From contig JAOTWT010000258.1 of the NCBI GenBank assembly GCA_029862725.1, positions 1-5,304 on the forward strand: a stretch of DNA of 5,304 nucleotides, given 5' to 3'. The notes under the pieces were generated by a model. The model was not told where the DNA came from and searched no databases. It saw only the letters and a program-made list of their open reading frames with translations. The position numbers were made by a program, and so were the translations under genes. The stretch is from Acidobacteriota bacterium. GTDB taxonomy: Bacteria > Acidobacteriota > Blastocatellia > Pyrinomonadales > Pyrinomonadaceae. Shown piece by piece: positions 1 to 5,304 of the stretch. Within the stretch, counting starts at the first letter, position 1. Each line of letters starts with the position of its first letter.

Positions 1-331
1 CGCGGCCCGATTGATATCCAAAAAATGAGTTATGATAACCTGACGAGTTGTTCTCCCCGGCCTGCGAGCCAAAGAACGAATTAAAATATCCGATGGCTTC
101 CTTTCCCGCCCGGTACCCGAAAAAGGCGTTGTCATAACCTTGGGTGTTCTTTTCGCCCGCCTGCATTCCAAAAAATGAATTCCTGTTGCCGTTCGCGTTC
201 TGATTCCCTGAAAAAGAACCGAAAAAGGAGTTCTGGGATCCGGTGGTGATGGCACTGCCGGAATTCTTACCAAAGAACGAGTTGTCAGGTCCGGCATTTT
301 GCTGTCCCGCTCCCGACCCAAGAAAAGTATT
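1..331 (-). repeat. Second NSFFG repeat array (residues about 503-612, continues off the edge)
   Basis: Units begin at residues 503 (NTFLG), 519, 536, 553, 570 (NAFFG), 586 and 603. They follow the same consensus as the first array, at 16-17 residue spacing. The array is still running at base 1, so its full repeat number is unknown. Confidence 0.9.
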
Positions 332-1837
332 GTTCGCTCCGTAAAGGCTCAAAACGCGGTTCCCTCCCATCTGATATTCAAAAACAGCATCGAAGAACTG
401 GGCCTTGCCCGTCCCCTGAATATTGAAGTTACTCGACGATTGCTGGGTCGTACTGTTCTGTATGTAGCTGCCGCTGCCGGAAGGGAGGGTCGCCGTAAGC
501 GTTCCGCTGATGCTCAGTCCCCCGGGGATCTGAACAGTATCGGCGCCGTTGGCCCGGCCCAGCACGATGGTGTTGCTTGAACCCACCACGGAATCGGCGC
601 CGATCGCGGTGGCATAGGACAGATCGCCCGCAGCCAGGTTGGTTCCCGCCCCCAGCAGAGTGTTTGCACTGCCGGAGTCATTAGCGTTTCCGGCTGAACT
701 TCCGATAAAGGTATTAAATTCTCCGGAAAGATTGCCTGAGCCGGCGAAAAGACCAAAAAATGAGTTGCGGATCCCGCTCGTATTGCTGACGCCGGAAAAA
801 GCCCCGAAAAATGAATTGAATTCCCCCGTCAGGTTCGCCACTCCGGCCCGAACCCCGAAAAATGAGTTGGACCCTTTTGTAGTGTTCCGTCCGGCCTCAG
901 CTCCAAAAAATGAATTGCCGATGGCGCTCACATGATATTGTCCGGCAAAATTTCCGAAAAATGAATTGGCACCGCCGTTGGCCGTGGAGCTGCCGGCATT
1001 TTTTCCAAAGAAAGAGTTGCCGCTTCCAAACGTTATTGATGAACCGGAACCGACCCCCGCAAAAACGTTGTCAGTTCCGGTTATGCTCAAAACATGGTCA
1101 CCGCCGATGCTGAACTGTGAGCCGGCGTCAAAAGTGTCAGCCTTCCCCGTACCCGAGATGTTGAAATTGGAGGACGCCTGCTGAGCGGTGGAGTTCTGGA
1201 CATAATCCGCGCTTCCCGGTGCCGGGAGACGTGCGTCTGAGAGTCTCGGGTCAGTGGTCAATACGAACTGGCTGGCAGCTATGCCGCCGAGCTGCAGTGC
1301 GTTACTTGCCGTCGCCGCATTCGTCGCGTTTGTTGCGTTTACTGCATTTTGAGCGTTGTCGGCATTCAGGGCGTTCTGCGCAAGCGTCGCGTTGTCGGCG
1401 TTCAGGGCGCTTGCAGCAACATCCGCGCTAAGGCTCTTTACCGAATAGGGTGCGGAAGCGATCTGCTGGCGCGGAGTAAGTATCGTAAAACCGCCGGCCG
1501 GTTCCTCGGTTGCCATCGGGGGCACACCCTGTCTCACACTGATCTCGATCCAACGAGGCGCTCCTAAAAACTGATCTCCAAAATCCAGCGTGACCGAAAA
1601 TGTTCCGTCCGAGACCTGCACCCCGCTTGTAGCGACCGTGGGACCCAGTTGAGCGCCGCCGCTCAGCGCGTCGAATAGCCGGAACTCGAAATCGTAAACG
1701 CCGTTGGCGGGTGCGGAACTGTCGTTCAGGCTTCCCTGAAATGTGAATGCCGTCGTCTGAGCGCCCGCATCGCAGACAAAAGTAAAAAACAACACCGACG
1801 CCAGAATAACCGAACAGATTGAATTTGAAACCTTCAT
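1..1837 (-). CDS. Secreted NSFFG-repeat surface protein, N-terminal 612 residues (C-terminus off the left edge)
   Basis: The frame is open from the ATG at 1837 to base 1, with no stop, so the gene is partial at its 3' end. The start is supported by AAGGAG at 1846-1851, 8 nt upstream. Residues 1-26 form a signal peptide (basic start, hydrophobic core ending FFTFVCDAGA, likely cleavage after Ala26). Residues 28-133 form a beta-rich domain (TAFTFQGSLND, VYDFEFRLFD, ending TPRQQIASAPYSV), a common N-terminal module of secreted bacterial repeat proteins. Residues 139-184 are an Ala/Asn-rich linker. Residues 211-250 and 457-496 are two copies of a lead-in module, each followed by an array of about 17-residue NSFFGxxAGxxNxxG repeats. 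Between the arrays, residues 408-438 (ATAIGADSVVG, NTIVLGRA) resemble the YadA/Hia trimeric adhesin head. Only three Cys-free hundreds of residues follow the signal peptide's two Cys, as expected of an exported fibre. Many relatives end in an S74-type chaperone domain, but that part is not visible. Adhesion or surface structure is inferred. The coding call is firm and the function is not known. Confidence 0.9.
   Translation of the reverse strand, partial: MKVSNSICSVILASVLFFTFVCDAGAQTTAFTFQGSLNDSSAPANGVYDFEFRLFDALSGGAQLGPTVATSGVQVSDGTFSVTLDFGDQFLGAPRWIEISVRQGVPPMATEEPAGGFTILTPRQQIASAPYSVKSLSADVAASALNADNATLAQNALNADNAQNAVNATNATNAATASNALQLGGIAASQFVLTTDPRLSDARLPAPGSADYVQNSTAQQASSNFNISGTGKADTFDAGSQFSIGGDHVLSITGTDNVFAGVGSGSSITFGSGNSFFGKNAGSSTANGGANSFFGNFAGQYHVSAIGNSFFGAEAGRNTTKGSNSFFGVRAGVANLTGEFNSFFGAFSGVSNTSGIRNSFFGLFAGSGNLSGEFNTFIGSSAGNANDSGSANTLLGAGTNLAAGDLSYATAIGADSVVGSSNTIVLGRANGADTVQIPGGLSISGTLTATLPSGSGSYIQNSTTQQSSSNFNIQGTGKAQFFDAVFEYQMGGNRVLSLYGANNTFLGSGAGQQNAGPDNSFFGKNSGSAITTGSQNSFFGSFSGNQNANGNRNSFFGMQAGEKNTQGYDNAFFGYRAGKEAIGYFNSFFGSQAGENNSSGYHNSFFGYQSGR
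523..616 (-). other. YadA-head-like segment between the two arrays
   Basis: Residues 408-438 read YATAIGADSVVG, then SSNTIVLGRA, then DTVQIPG. The xAIGxxSxVxGxxNTIVLG pattern resembles the head repeats of trimeric autotransporter adhesins. The DTVQIPG ending is commonly seen just before the next module in related repeat proteins. A trimeric fold is an inference from this similarity and is not shown by the sequence. Confidence 0.6.
650..1069 (-). repeat. First NSFFG repeat array (residues about 257-396)
   Basis: NSFFG or a close variant begins at residues 274, 291, 308, 324, 341, 358, 375 (NTFIG) and 392 (NTLLG), with a degenerate first unit at 257 (NVFAG). Spacing is 17 residues (51 bp), with one 16-residue interval. 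The consensus is NSFFGxxAGxxNxxGxx. The pattern is typical of beta-roll or beta-solenoid surface proteins. The last two units decay toward the YadA-like segment. Confidence 0.9.
1298..1423 (-). repeat. Ala/Asn-rich linker repeats (ALNADNA type)
   Basis: Residues 139-180 consist of ALNADNA, QNAVNA and TNATNA-like units. At DNA level a 21-bp unit (plus strand GCGTTGTCGGC, then A or G, then TTCAGGGCG) occurs at 1353-1373 and again at 1389-1409, a 36-bp (12-codon) period with one mismatch. Such low-complexity linkers, ending in LQLGG.AASQFVL, commonly join the N-terminal domain to the repeat region in this kind of protein. A rigid or coiled spacer is inferred. Confidence 0.7.
1757..1837 (-). other. 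Signal peptide of the repeat protein
   Basis: Residues 1-27 give a short basic/polar start (MKVSNS), a hydrophobic stretch (VILASVLFFTFV) and an A-G-A motif at 24-26 before Gln27. This fits Sec export with signal peptidase I cleavage. No Cys sits at the predicted +1 position, so it is not a lipoprotein. The extended ESPR signal of classical trimeric autotransporters is absent. Confidence 0.8.
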
Positions 1838-2006
1838 GATGCGCTCTCCTTGCTTAAAATCTCTGACTCATACGACTGATGAATGCGCGTTGTTGAGAAA
1901 GCCTGTCACAAAATCACCGAAAAAAACTCAAGAAAAATATTAATTCTCTTCCAAAATTGTTAATTTTTTGGTTAATCGGCGTTAGTATCGCCATATTTCC
2001 AATTGA
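1838..2006. promoter_or_regulatory. AT-rich divergent intergenic region
   Basis: This 169-bp spacer separates the minus-strand repeat protein from the plus-strand decayed gene, so any promoters of both genes should lie here. Bases 1918-1976 are strongly AT-rich and include a direct GTTAAT repeat at 1959-1964 and 1971-1976 (12-bp step). A weak short inverted repeat (GGCG at 1978-1981, CGCC at 1989-1992) is also present. I see no convincing -35/-10 pair at good spacing on either strand. The promoter role is inferred from layout and composition. Confidence 0.4.
1846..1851 (-). promoter_or_regulatory. Ribosome binding site of the repeat protein
   Basis: AAGGAG on the minus strand lies 8 nt before the ATG at 1837. 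This is a strong Shine-Dalgarno match and fixes the start of the repeat protein. Confidence 0.8.
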
Positions 2007-2421
2007 ATGTCCGAGGAACCGTCGACAACTATTGAATTTGATGGTTTTCGGCTGGACGCCTGTGAAGAGAGCGATTTTGAAAGATCTATAGGTTATTTCA
2101 AGGCGGCCGCGGACATGGATCCCGGTTTCCTTGACGCACACATCGGATTATTCCGAGCATACCGGGCTCAGCGCGATCTTCCGCGGGTGGCGGGCGAGCT
2201 TGAAAAAATCAAACAATGTTCATCGGAAGATTCGGTGATCTATACCTACCATCGCGGACTCTTGCTCGCATCTGAAGGCAAGGTCGCGGCCGCTATGTCT
2301 AGTGATGGCTGAGCTTGAAAGGCGGCGGGTCTCCGGAGAATATGTGTCTCCGATATATCCCGCTGCCCTTTCGCTGGTTTTTTGGCCTGAAAGGTCTTTT
2401 AATTACCTGGCGATTTTGTGA
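2007..2421 (+). pseudogene. Decayed winged-helix/TPR transcriptional regulator (internal deletion plus frameshift)
   Basis: Three pieces of one known architecture can be read. Residues 1-18 from the ATG at 2007 (ending IEFDGFRLDA) match the usual first strands of CadC/ToxR-type winged-helix domains in acidobacterial TPR regulators. The next residue enters a TPR segment (DFERSIGYFKAAADMDPGF, AHIGLFRAYRA), so the roughly 80-residue recognition domain and everything up to the TPRs are missing. The first frame stops at 2312. A frame one base over, from about 2305, continues with AELERRRVSGEYVSPIY, the usual C-terminal helix pair of these proteins, and stops at 2421. Intact relatives are several hundred residues long; about 135 residues remain here. 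No clear ribosome binding site precedes 2007. The remnant cannot bind DNA through this domain. It could instead be a short expressed TPR peptide, but the frame break argues against that. Family identification is from pattern memory and not from a search. Confidence 0.6.
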
Positions 2422-2546
2422 AGGATTTCAAAATTTTCGCTTGTTTCGCGGGCAAAAAAATAGTTGCCCCAAGATCCGGGCCGATTCGGATCCCGTCGCT
2501 TTTCAGACTGTCCTTGTTTGCGGCTCAGAAGCAATGATCTCGATGC
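2422..2546. other. Convergent intergenic spacer
   Basis: This 125-bp spacer lies between the end of the plus-strand gene remnant and the end of hypE, which converge here. It holds two short hairpins and otherwise nothing I can identify. No reading frame in it looks like a gene. Confidence 0.6.
2450..2492 (-). terminator. Two short hairpins after hypE, possible weak terminator
   Basis: In the direction of hyp transcription the first hairpin is GATCCG (2487-2492) pairing with CGGATC (2473-2478) around an 8-nt loop. The second is GGGCAA (2464-2469) pairing with TTGCCC (2450-2455), also with an 8-nt loop. The T-run lies in the loop of the second hairpin and not after its stem, so this is not a canonical intrinsic terminator. 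Position downstream of the last operon gene is the main support. Confidence 0.3.
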
Positions 2547-3602
2547 TCAGCAGATCCTGGGAAGCTGCTCTCCGGTGAACATGTCGACGATGCGGTTTGC
2601 GCCAATCCGGCTTTTTAGGATCACATCGCCGGAGTTGCTTTCGGAGACCCTTCCGATCTTTGAGGGTACTGAATCCACAAGCATCGGGTTCATGATCTCA
2701 AGCGCGTGTTCCGCATCAGTTTCGGCAACAAAGAGAACAAAACGGCCCTCGTTGGCGAGATACATCGGATCAAAACCCAGGATCTCGCAGGCACCCCGTA
2801 CATCTTCGCGGACAGCGATAGCGTTTTCCTCGATGTTGATCTCGTGTCCGCAGCCTTCGGCGATTTCGACCAAAGCGCTCGCCAAACCGCCCCTTGTCAG
2901 GTCCCGGAGACACCGGATCTCAATGCCCTCGTCGATCAGTTTCATGATCACCGGGGCTAGCGGGGCGCAGTCGCTTTCGATCTCGGTTTCGAATTCGAGC
3001 CCTTCGCGCGCTGCCATGATCGCAATCCCGTGCCGGCCGAGGTCACCGCTCAAAAGGATCGCGTCACCCGCTTGAACACTCGCCGGCGAGATCTCAAGAT
3101 CGTGCTCGACCACGCCAACACCCGCCGTGTTGATAAATATCCCATCGCCCTTGCCGCGGTCGACAACTTTTGTATCACCTGTCACCAGTTGAACGCCGGC
3201 CTTAACGGCCTCGCTTTTCATCGTCTGGACGATCCTCCAGAGATTTTCCATCCCGAAACCCTCTTCCAATATGAAACCTACGCTCAGATAAAGAGGCTTC
3301 GCGCCGCACATCGCCAGATCGTTGACCGTGCCGTTGACCGCCAGCGTCCCGATATTTCCGCCGGGAAAGAACAAGGGGTCGACAACATATGAATCGGTGG
3401 TAAAAGCAAGCCGCTCTTTGCCGACACCAAAGACCGCCCCGTCATGCATTGCGCTCAGTAGGGGGTTTTCGAATTCCTTTACAAACATATCCCCGATCAG
3501 GTTGTGCATGAGTTTGCCTCCACCGCCGTGAGCCAGGAGGACATTTGGATACTCACTGATCGGGATCGGGCATACGGGATTGAAACTTGTCTTTGCTTTC
3601 AT
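2547..3602 (-). CDS. hypE: Hydrogenase maturation protein HypE, carbamoyl dehydratase
   Basis: This 351-residue cytoplasmic enzyme is of normal family length. It receives a carbamoyl group from HypF on its C-terminal Cys and dehydrates it with ATP to a thiocyanate, the source of the CN ligands of the [NiFe]-hydrogenase active site. Visible signatures are AHGGGGK (24-30), FTTDSYVVDPLFFPGG (67-82), GTVNDLAMCGA (91-101), VTGDTKVV (140-147), LRDLTRGGL (232-240) and the essential C-terminal PRIC (348-351, acceptor Cys351). The fold is that of the PurM/AIR synthase-like ATP-binding family. The ATG at 3602 is chosen because GGAG (3610-3613) sits 7 nt upstream and it leaves only 2 nt after the hypD stop. 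An upstream in-frame ATG at 3749 would add 49 unrelated residues inside hypD. All key residues are intact, so the enzyme should be functional. It is the last gene of the operon in this window. Confidence 0.97.
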   Translation of the reverse strand: MKAKTSFNPVCPIPISEYPNVLLAHGGGGKLMHNLIGDMFVKEFENPLLSAMHDGAVFGVGKERLAFTTDSYVVDPLFFPGGNIGTLAVNGTVNDLAMCGAKPLYLSVGFILEEGFGMENLWRIVQTMKSEAVKAGVQLVTGDTKVVDRGKGDGIFINTAGVGVVEHDLEISPASVQAGDAILLSGDLGRHGIAIMAAREGLEFETEIESDCAPLAPVIMKLIDEGIEIRCLRDLTRGGLASALVEIAEGCGHEINIEENAIAVREDVRGACEILGFDPMYLANEGRFVLFVAETDAEHALEIMNPMLVDSVPSKIGRVSESNSGDVILKSRIGANRIVDMFTGEQLPRIC

Positions 3603-3604
3603 TT

Positions 3605-4729
3605 TTATACTCCGGCCGATTCGCCGACGGTTTTCTTCTTTGCGGAATGGCGGCGGTAACGGTAGTAGGCCGCACAAGCTCCCTCGTTCGAAACCATCGT
3701 CGCGCCAAAAGGATGTTCGGGAGTGCAACGCGTTCCGAACGCGGGACACTCATTCGGCTTTTTGATTCCCTGCAGGACCAGGCCGCTGATACATTCCTCG
3801 GGTTCTTCGGCCGTGTAGTGCGATACCGTAAATCGCACTTCCGCGTCAAATCCGGCATATTCTTCGGTCAGTCCGAGACCGCTTTCGGGGATCTCGCCGA
3901 CGCCCCGCCATTTGCGCGGAACGATCCGGAACACCTCGCGGATAAGGTCCATCGCCGGCAGATTGCCTTCTTTTCTGACCGAGCGCGCATATTGATTCTC
4001 GACTTCCGCGCGGCCCTCTTCCAGCTGTTTGACGCACATGTAAATGCCCTGCAGAATGTCCACCGGCTCAAATCCGGTGACGACGATCGGAACGCCGTAT
4101 TTTTCGGCAAGCGGTGCGTATTCCTCGTAACCCATCACCGTGCATACGTGCCCGGCGGCAAGAAATCCCTGGACAAGACATTGCGGTGACGAGAGAATCG
4201 CCTCGATCGCCGGAGGAACAAGGACGTGCGAAACAAGGATCGAGAAATTCTTAACCCCGAGTTCCTTCGCCTGCCGCACAGCCATCGCATTGGCAGGCGC
4301 AGTGGTCTCAAAGCCTACCGCAAAAAAGACGACCTCCTTTTCCGGGTTGTTTCGCGCGATTTTTACGGCGTCGAGCGGAGAGTAAACGATCCTGATATCG
4401 CCCCCGGCAGCCTTAACCATCAGAAGGTCTTTCTCCGAACCGGGCACTCGAAGCATGTCGCCAAACGAGCAAAAAACTACGTTGGGCTTTGAGGCGATCG
4501 CGATCGCTTTGTCGATCAACTCGAGGGGTGTCACACAAACCGGGCACCCCGGACCGTGGACCAGCCTGATCTCATCCGGCAGAAGTTCGTCGATCCCAAA
4601 CTTGACGATCGCATGCGTCTGACCGCCGCAAACCTCCATCAGGGTCCACTCCCTGGTCGTCACCGCATTGATCGCCTTCCGCAGTTTTTCCGCCGCTTCC
4701 GCGTCACGGTACTCGTCGATATACTTCAT
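3605..4729 (-). CDS. hypD: Hydrogenase maturation protein HypD, Fe-S scaffold for Fe(CN)2CO assembly
   Basis: This 374-residue protein matches the family length. With HypC it forms the cytoplasmic scaffold on which iron receives two cyanides and one CO before transfer to the hydrogenase large-subunit precursor. Visible family motifs are CGGQTH (34-39), GPGCPVC (59-65, Cys62 and Cys65), CSFGDMLRVPG (87-97) and GFETTAP (139-145). C-terminal cysteines at 313, 328, 335 and 352 are in the positions expected to bind the [4Fe-4S] cluster. All conserved Cys expected for iron and cluster binding appear present. The start ATG at 4729 overlaps the hypC stop in an ATGA, with GAGG at 4737-4740 placed 7 nt upstream. 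This implies translational coupling with its partner HypC. Confidence 0.97.
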   Translation of the reverse strand: MKYIDEYRDAEAAEKLRKAINAVTTREWTLMEVCGGQTHAIVKFGIDELLPDEIRLVHGPGCPVCVTPLELIDKAIAIASKPNVVFCSFGDMLRVPGSEKDLLMVKAAGGDIRIVYSPLDAVKIARNNPEKEVVFFAVGFETTAPANAMAVRQAKELGVKNFSILVSHVLVPPAIEAILSSPQCLVQGFLAAGHVCTVMGYEEYAPLAEKYGVPIVVTGFEPVDILQGIYMCVKQLEEGRAEVENQYARSVRKEGNLPAMDLIREVFRIVPRKWRGVGEIPESGLGLTEEYAGFDAEVRFTVSHYTAEEPEECISGLVLQGIKKPNECPAFGTRCTPEHPFGATMVSNEGACAAYYRYRRHSAKKKTVGESAGV

Positions 4730-4980
4730 TCCGCAACCTCTTTCAGTTCTTCGAGTTCTCCCATTTGCTTCAAATATCCAAACACCTTTTTCGCCTCATT
4801 TTCATCGACGATGCTCAGTGCGAATCCGACATGGACCATGACGTAGTCATCGATCTTTGCGTCGGGCACGTAACTCAAATTGACTTCTTTGACAATCCCG
4901 CCGAAGTTGACCTTTCCGCTGCGAAAGATCGGGTCGTCACCCTCGATGCTGGTTATTCTTCCGGGTACCGCTAAACACAT
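4726..4980 (-). CDS. hypC: Hydrogenase assembly chaperone HypC (HypC/HybG/HupF family)
   Basis: This 84-residue protein is the usual size for the family. It begins MCLAVPG; Cys2, exposed after Met removal, is the residue that contacts the iron in the HypC-HypD complex and the large-subunit precursor. A second family signature is DDYVMVHVGFAL at about residues 44-55. The C-terminal part (ENEAKKVFGYLKQMGELEELKE) is a charged helix. The ATG at 4980 is chosen because Cys2 must follow Met directly. The longer frame back to 5088 would bury this motif and overlap hypF. GAGG at 4986-4989 overlaps the hypF stop codon, 5 nt before the ATG. The 3' end overlaps hypD by 4 nt. It acts with HypD as scaffold and as carrier to the hydrogenase. 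Confidence 0.96.
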   Translation of the reverse strand: MCLAVPGRITSIEGDDPIFRSGKVNFGGIVKEVNLSYVPDAKIDDYVMVHVGFALSIVDENEAKKVFGYLKQMGELEELKEVAE

Positions 4981-4985
4981 ACAAA

Positions 4986-4989
4986 CCTC
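4986..4989 (-). promoter_or_regulatory. Ribosome binding site of hypC, overlapping the hypF stop
   Basis: GAGG lies 5 nt upstream of the hypC ATG and shares bases with the hypF TGA at 4988-4990. Ribosomes ending hypF would therefore sit on the hypC initiation site, which suggests coupled translation. The site also supports the short HypC start. Confidence 0.6.
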
Positions 4990-5304
4990 ATTTGTAACTT
5001 CTGATTGCCGCCAATGTTTGTCCCAGGGCGATTCCGCCATCATTCGGCGGAACGCGCTGATGCCAATAGGGCCTGAATCCTTCTTCACTCAAACGGCGCA
5101 CCGCACATTCGGTCAAATACTTGTTTTGAAAACAGCCACCGGTTAGCGCGACGCTCTTTTCACCGGCCAACCCGGCAATCGTGACTATCATTTCAGAAAG
5201 CGTGTTGTGAAATTTGGTCGCGATCCTTGACCTCGATACACCCTCCGCGTGCTCCGCAATGATTTCCAGGATCATCGGCTCCCAATCGATTTCCAGCGCA
5301 CGGG
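4988..5304 (-). CDS. hypF: Carbamoyltransferase HypF, C-terminal 104 residues (N-terminus off the right edge)
   Basis: Only the 3' end is in the window; full HypF is around 750 residues. The frame is open from the edge (RALEIDWEP onward) to the TGA at 4988. HypF uses carbamoyl phosphate and ATP to carbamoylate the C-terminal Cys of HypE, the first step in making the CN ligands. Visible are the C-terminal Kae1/TsaD-like domain signatures: SRIATKFHNTL, VALTGGCFQN and VPPNDGGIALGQ. An internal ATG at 5275 is not the start, because conserved sequence continues upstream of it. The acylphosphatase, zinc-finger and YrdC-like domains expected at the N-terminus are outside the window. The gene is followed 7 nt later by hypC. 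Confidence 0.93.
   Translation of the reverse strand, partial: RALEIDWEPMILEIIAEHAEGVSRSRIATKFHNTLSEMIVTIAGLAGEKSVALTGGCFQNKYLTECAVRRLSEEGFRPYWHQRVPPNDGGIALGQTLAAIRSYK

Noticed and set aside
1..1069. Regularly spaced short repeats at about 51 bp that could suggest a CRISPR array
   Set aside because: The repeats are short, degenerate and codon-phased within a single open frame encoding NSFFG units. The 'spacers' also keep a conserved protein pattern (AG, N, G).
299..1567. Several plus-strand and one minus-strand reading frames of 67-98 codons inside the repeat protein
   Set aside because: They lie opposite or out of frame with the long minus-strand gene. Their sequences (for example PKNEL repeats) are simple antisense shadows of the NSFFG repeats.
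1978..1992. GGCG/CGCC inverted repeat before the decayed gene as an operator or terminator
   Set aside because: The stem is only 4 bp with a 7-nt loop, which is expected by chance. There is no T-run and no second copy.
1914..2141. 75-codon minus-strand reading frame across the divergent spacer and gene remnant
   Set aside because: It overlaps the AT-rich promoter region and the antisense of the TPR remnant. The translation shows no family features and ends in a Phe-rich tail from the A-tract.
2464..3075. 203-codon plus-strand reading frame antisense to hypE, and the 200-codon one at 3587-4189 antisense to hypD
   Set aside because: Both lie opposite confidently identified conserved genes, have low-complexity Ser/Arg-rich or otherwise unrecognisable translations, and lack ribosome binding sites that I can see.
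3603..3749. Upstream start for HypE at 3749, giving 400 residues
   Set aside because: The extra 49 residues are Arg-rich and unlike HypE. They lie within the conserved 3' end of hypD, while the ATG at 3602 has a good ribosome binding site and gives normal family length.
4981..5088. Upstream start for HypC at 5088, giving 120 residues
   Set aside because: HypC must begin Met-Cys for its essential Cys2. The extension lies within the conserved PPNDGGIALGQ region of hypF in another frame.

Overview
The window reads as ordinary bacterial chromosome of moderate GC, with three parts. The best guess for the source is Acidobacteriota, probably class Blastocatellia. This is an inference from the style of two proteins: a secreted 'NSFFG..AG' repeat protein with a typical N-terminal sandwich domain, and the remains of a winged-helix/TPR regulator of the type abundant in that group. 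A [NiFe]-hydrogenase maturation operon also fits, since trace-H2 oxidation is known in that class (Pyrinomonas). No 16S or other phylogenetic marker is present, so the assignment is tentative.

Region 1 (1-1837, minus strand): the first 612 residues of a large secreted repeat protein that runs off the left edge without a stop codon. It has a signal peptide, a beta-rich N-terminal domain, an Ala/Asn-rich linker, and two copies of a larger module. Each module is a 'Y(V/I)QNST.QQ.SSNFNI' lead-in followed by an array of about 17-residue NSFFG repeats. A YadA-head-like segment separates the modules. It is probably a surface-exposed or extracellular fibrous protein.

Region 2 (1838-2546): an AT-rich divergent spacer, then on the plus strand a decayed gene (2007-2421), then a 125-bp spacer with two short hairpins. 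The decayed gene keeps the first residues of a CadC/ToxR-type winged-helix regulator, joins them directly to a TPR segment, and continues after a frameshift into a C-terminal tail typical of these regulators. The DNA-binding domain itself is gone.

Region 3 (2547-5304, minus strand): a compact hydrogenase maturation operon, transcribed leftwards as hypF (3' part only), hypC, hypD, hypE. The genes are 7 nt apart, overlapping by 4 nt, and 2 nt apart, so they are translationally coupled. HypF and HypE make the cyanide ligands: HypF carbamoylates the C-terminal Cys of HypE, and HypE dehydrates the product to thiocyanate. The HypC-HypD scaffold assembles the Fe(CN)2CO group and delivers it to the hydrogenase large subunit. 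The hydrogenase structural genes and hypA/hypB are not in view and may lie beyond the right edge.

I found no previously undescribed multi-gene system. The most interesting items are the modular repeat protein and the internally deleted regulator.
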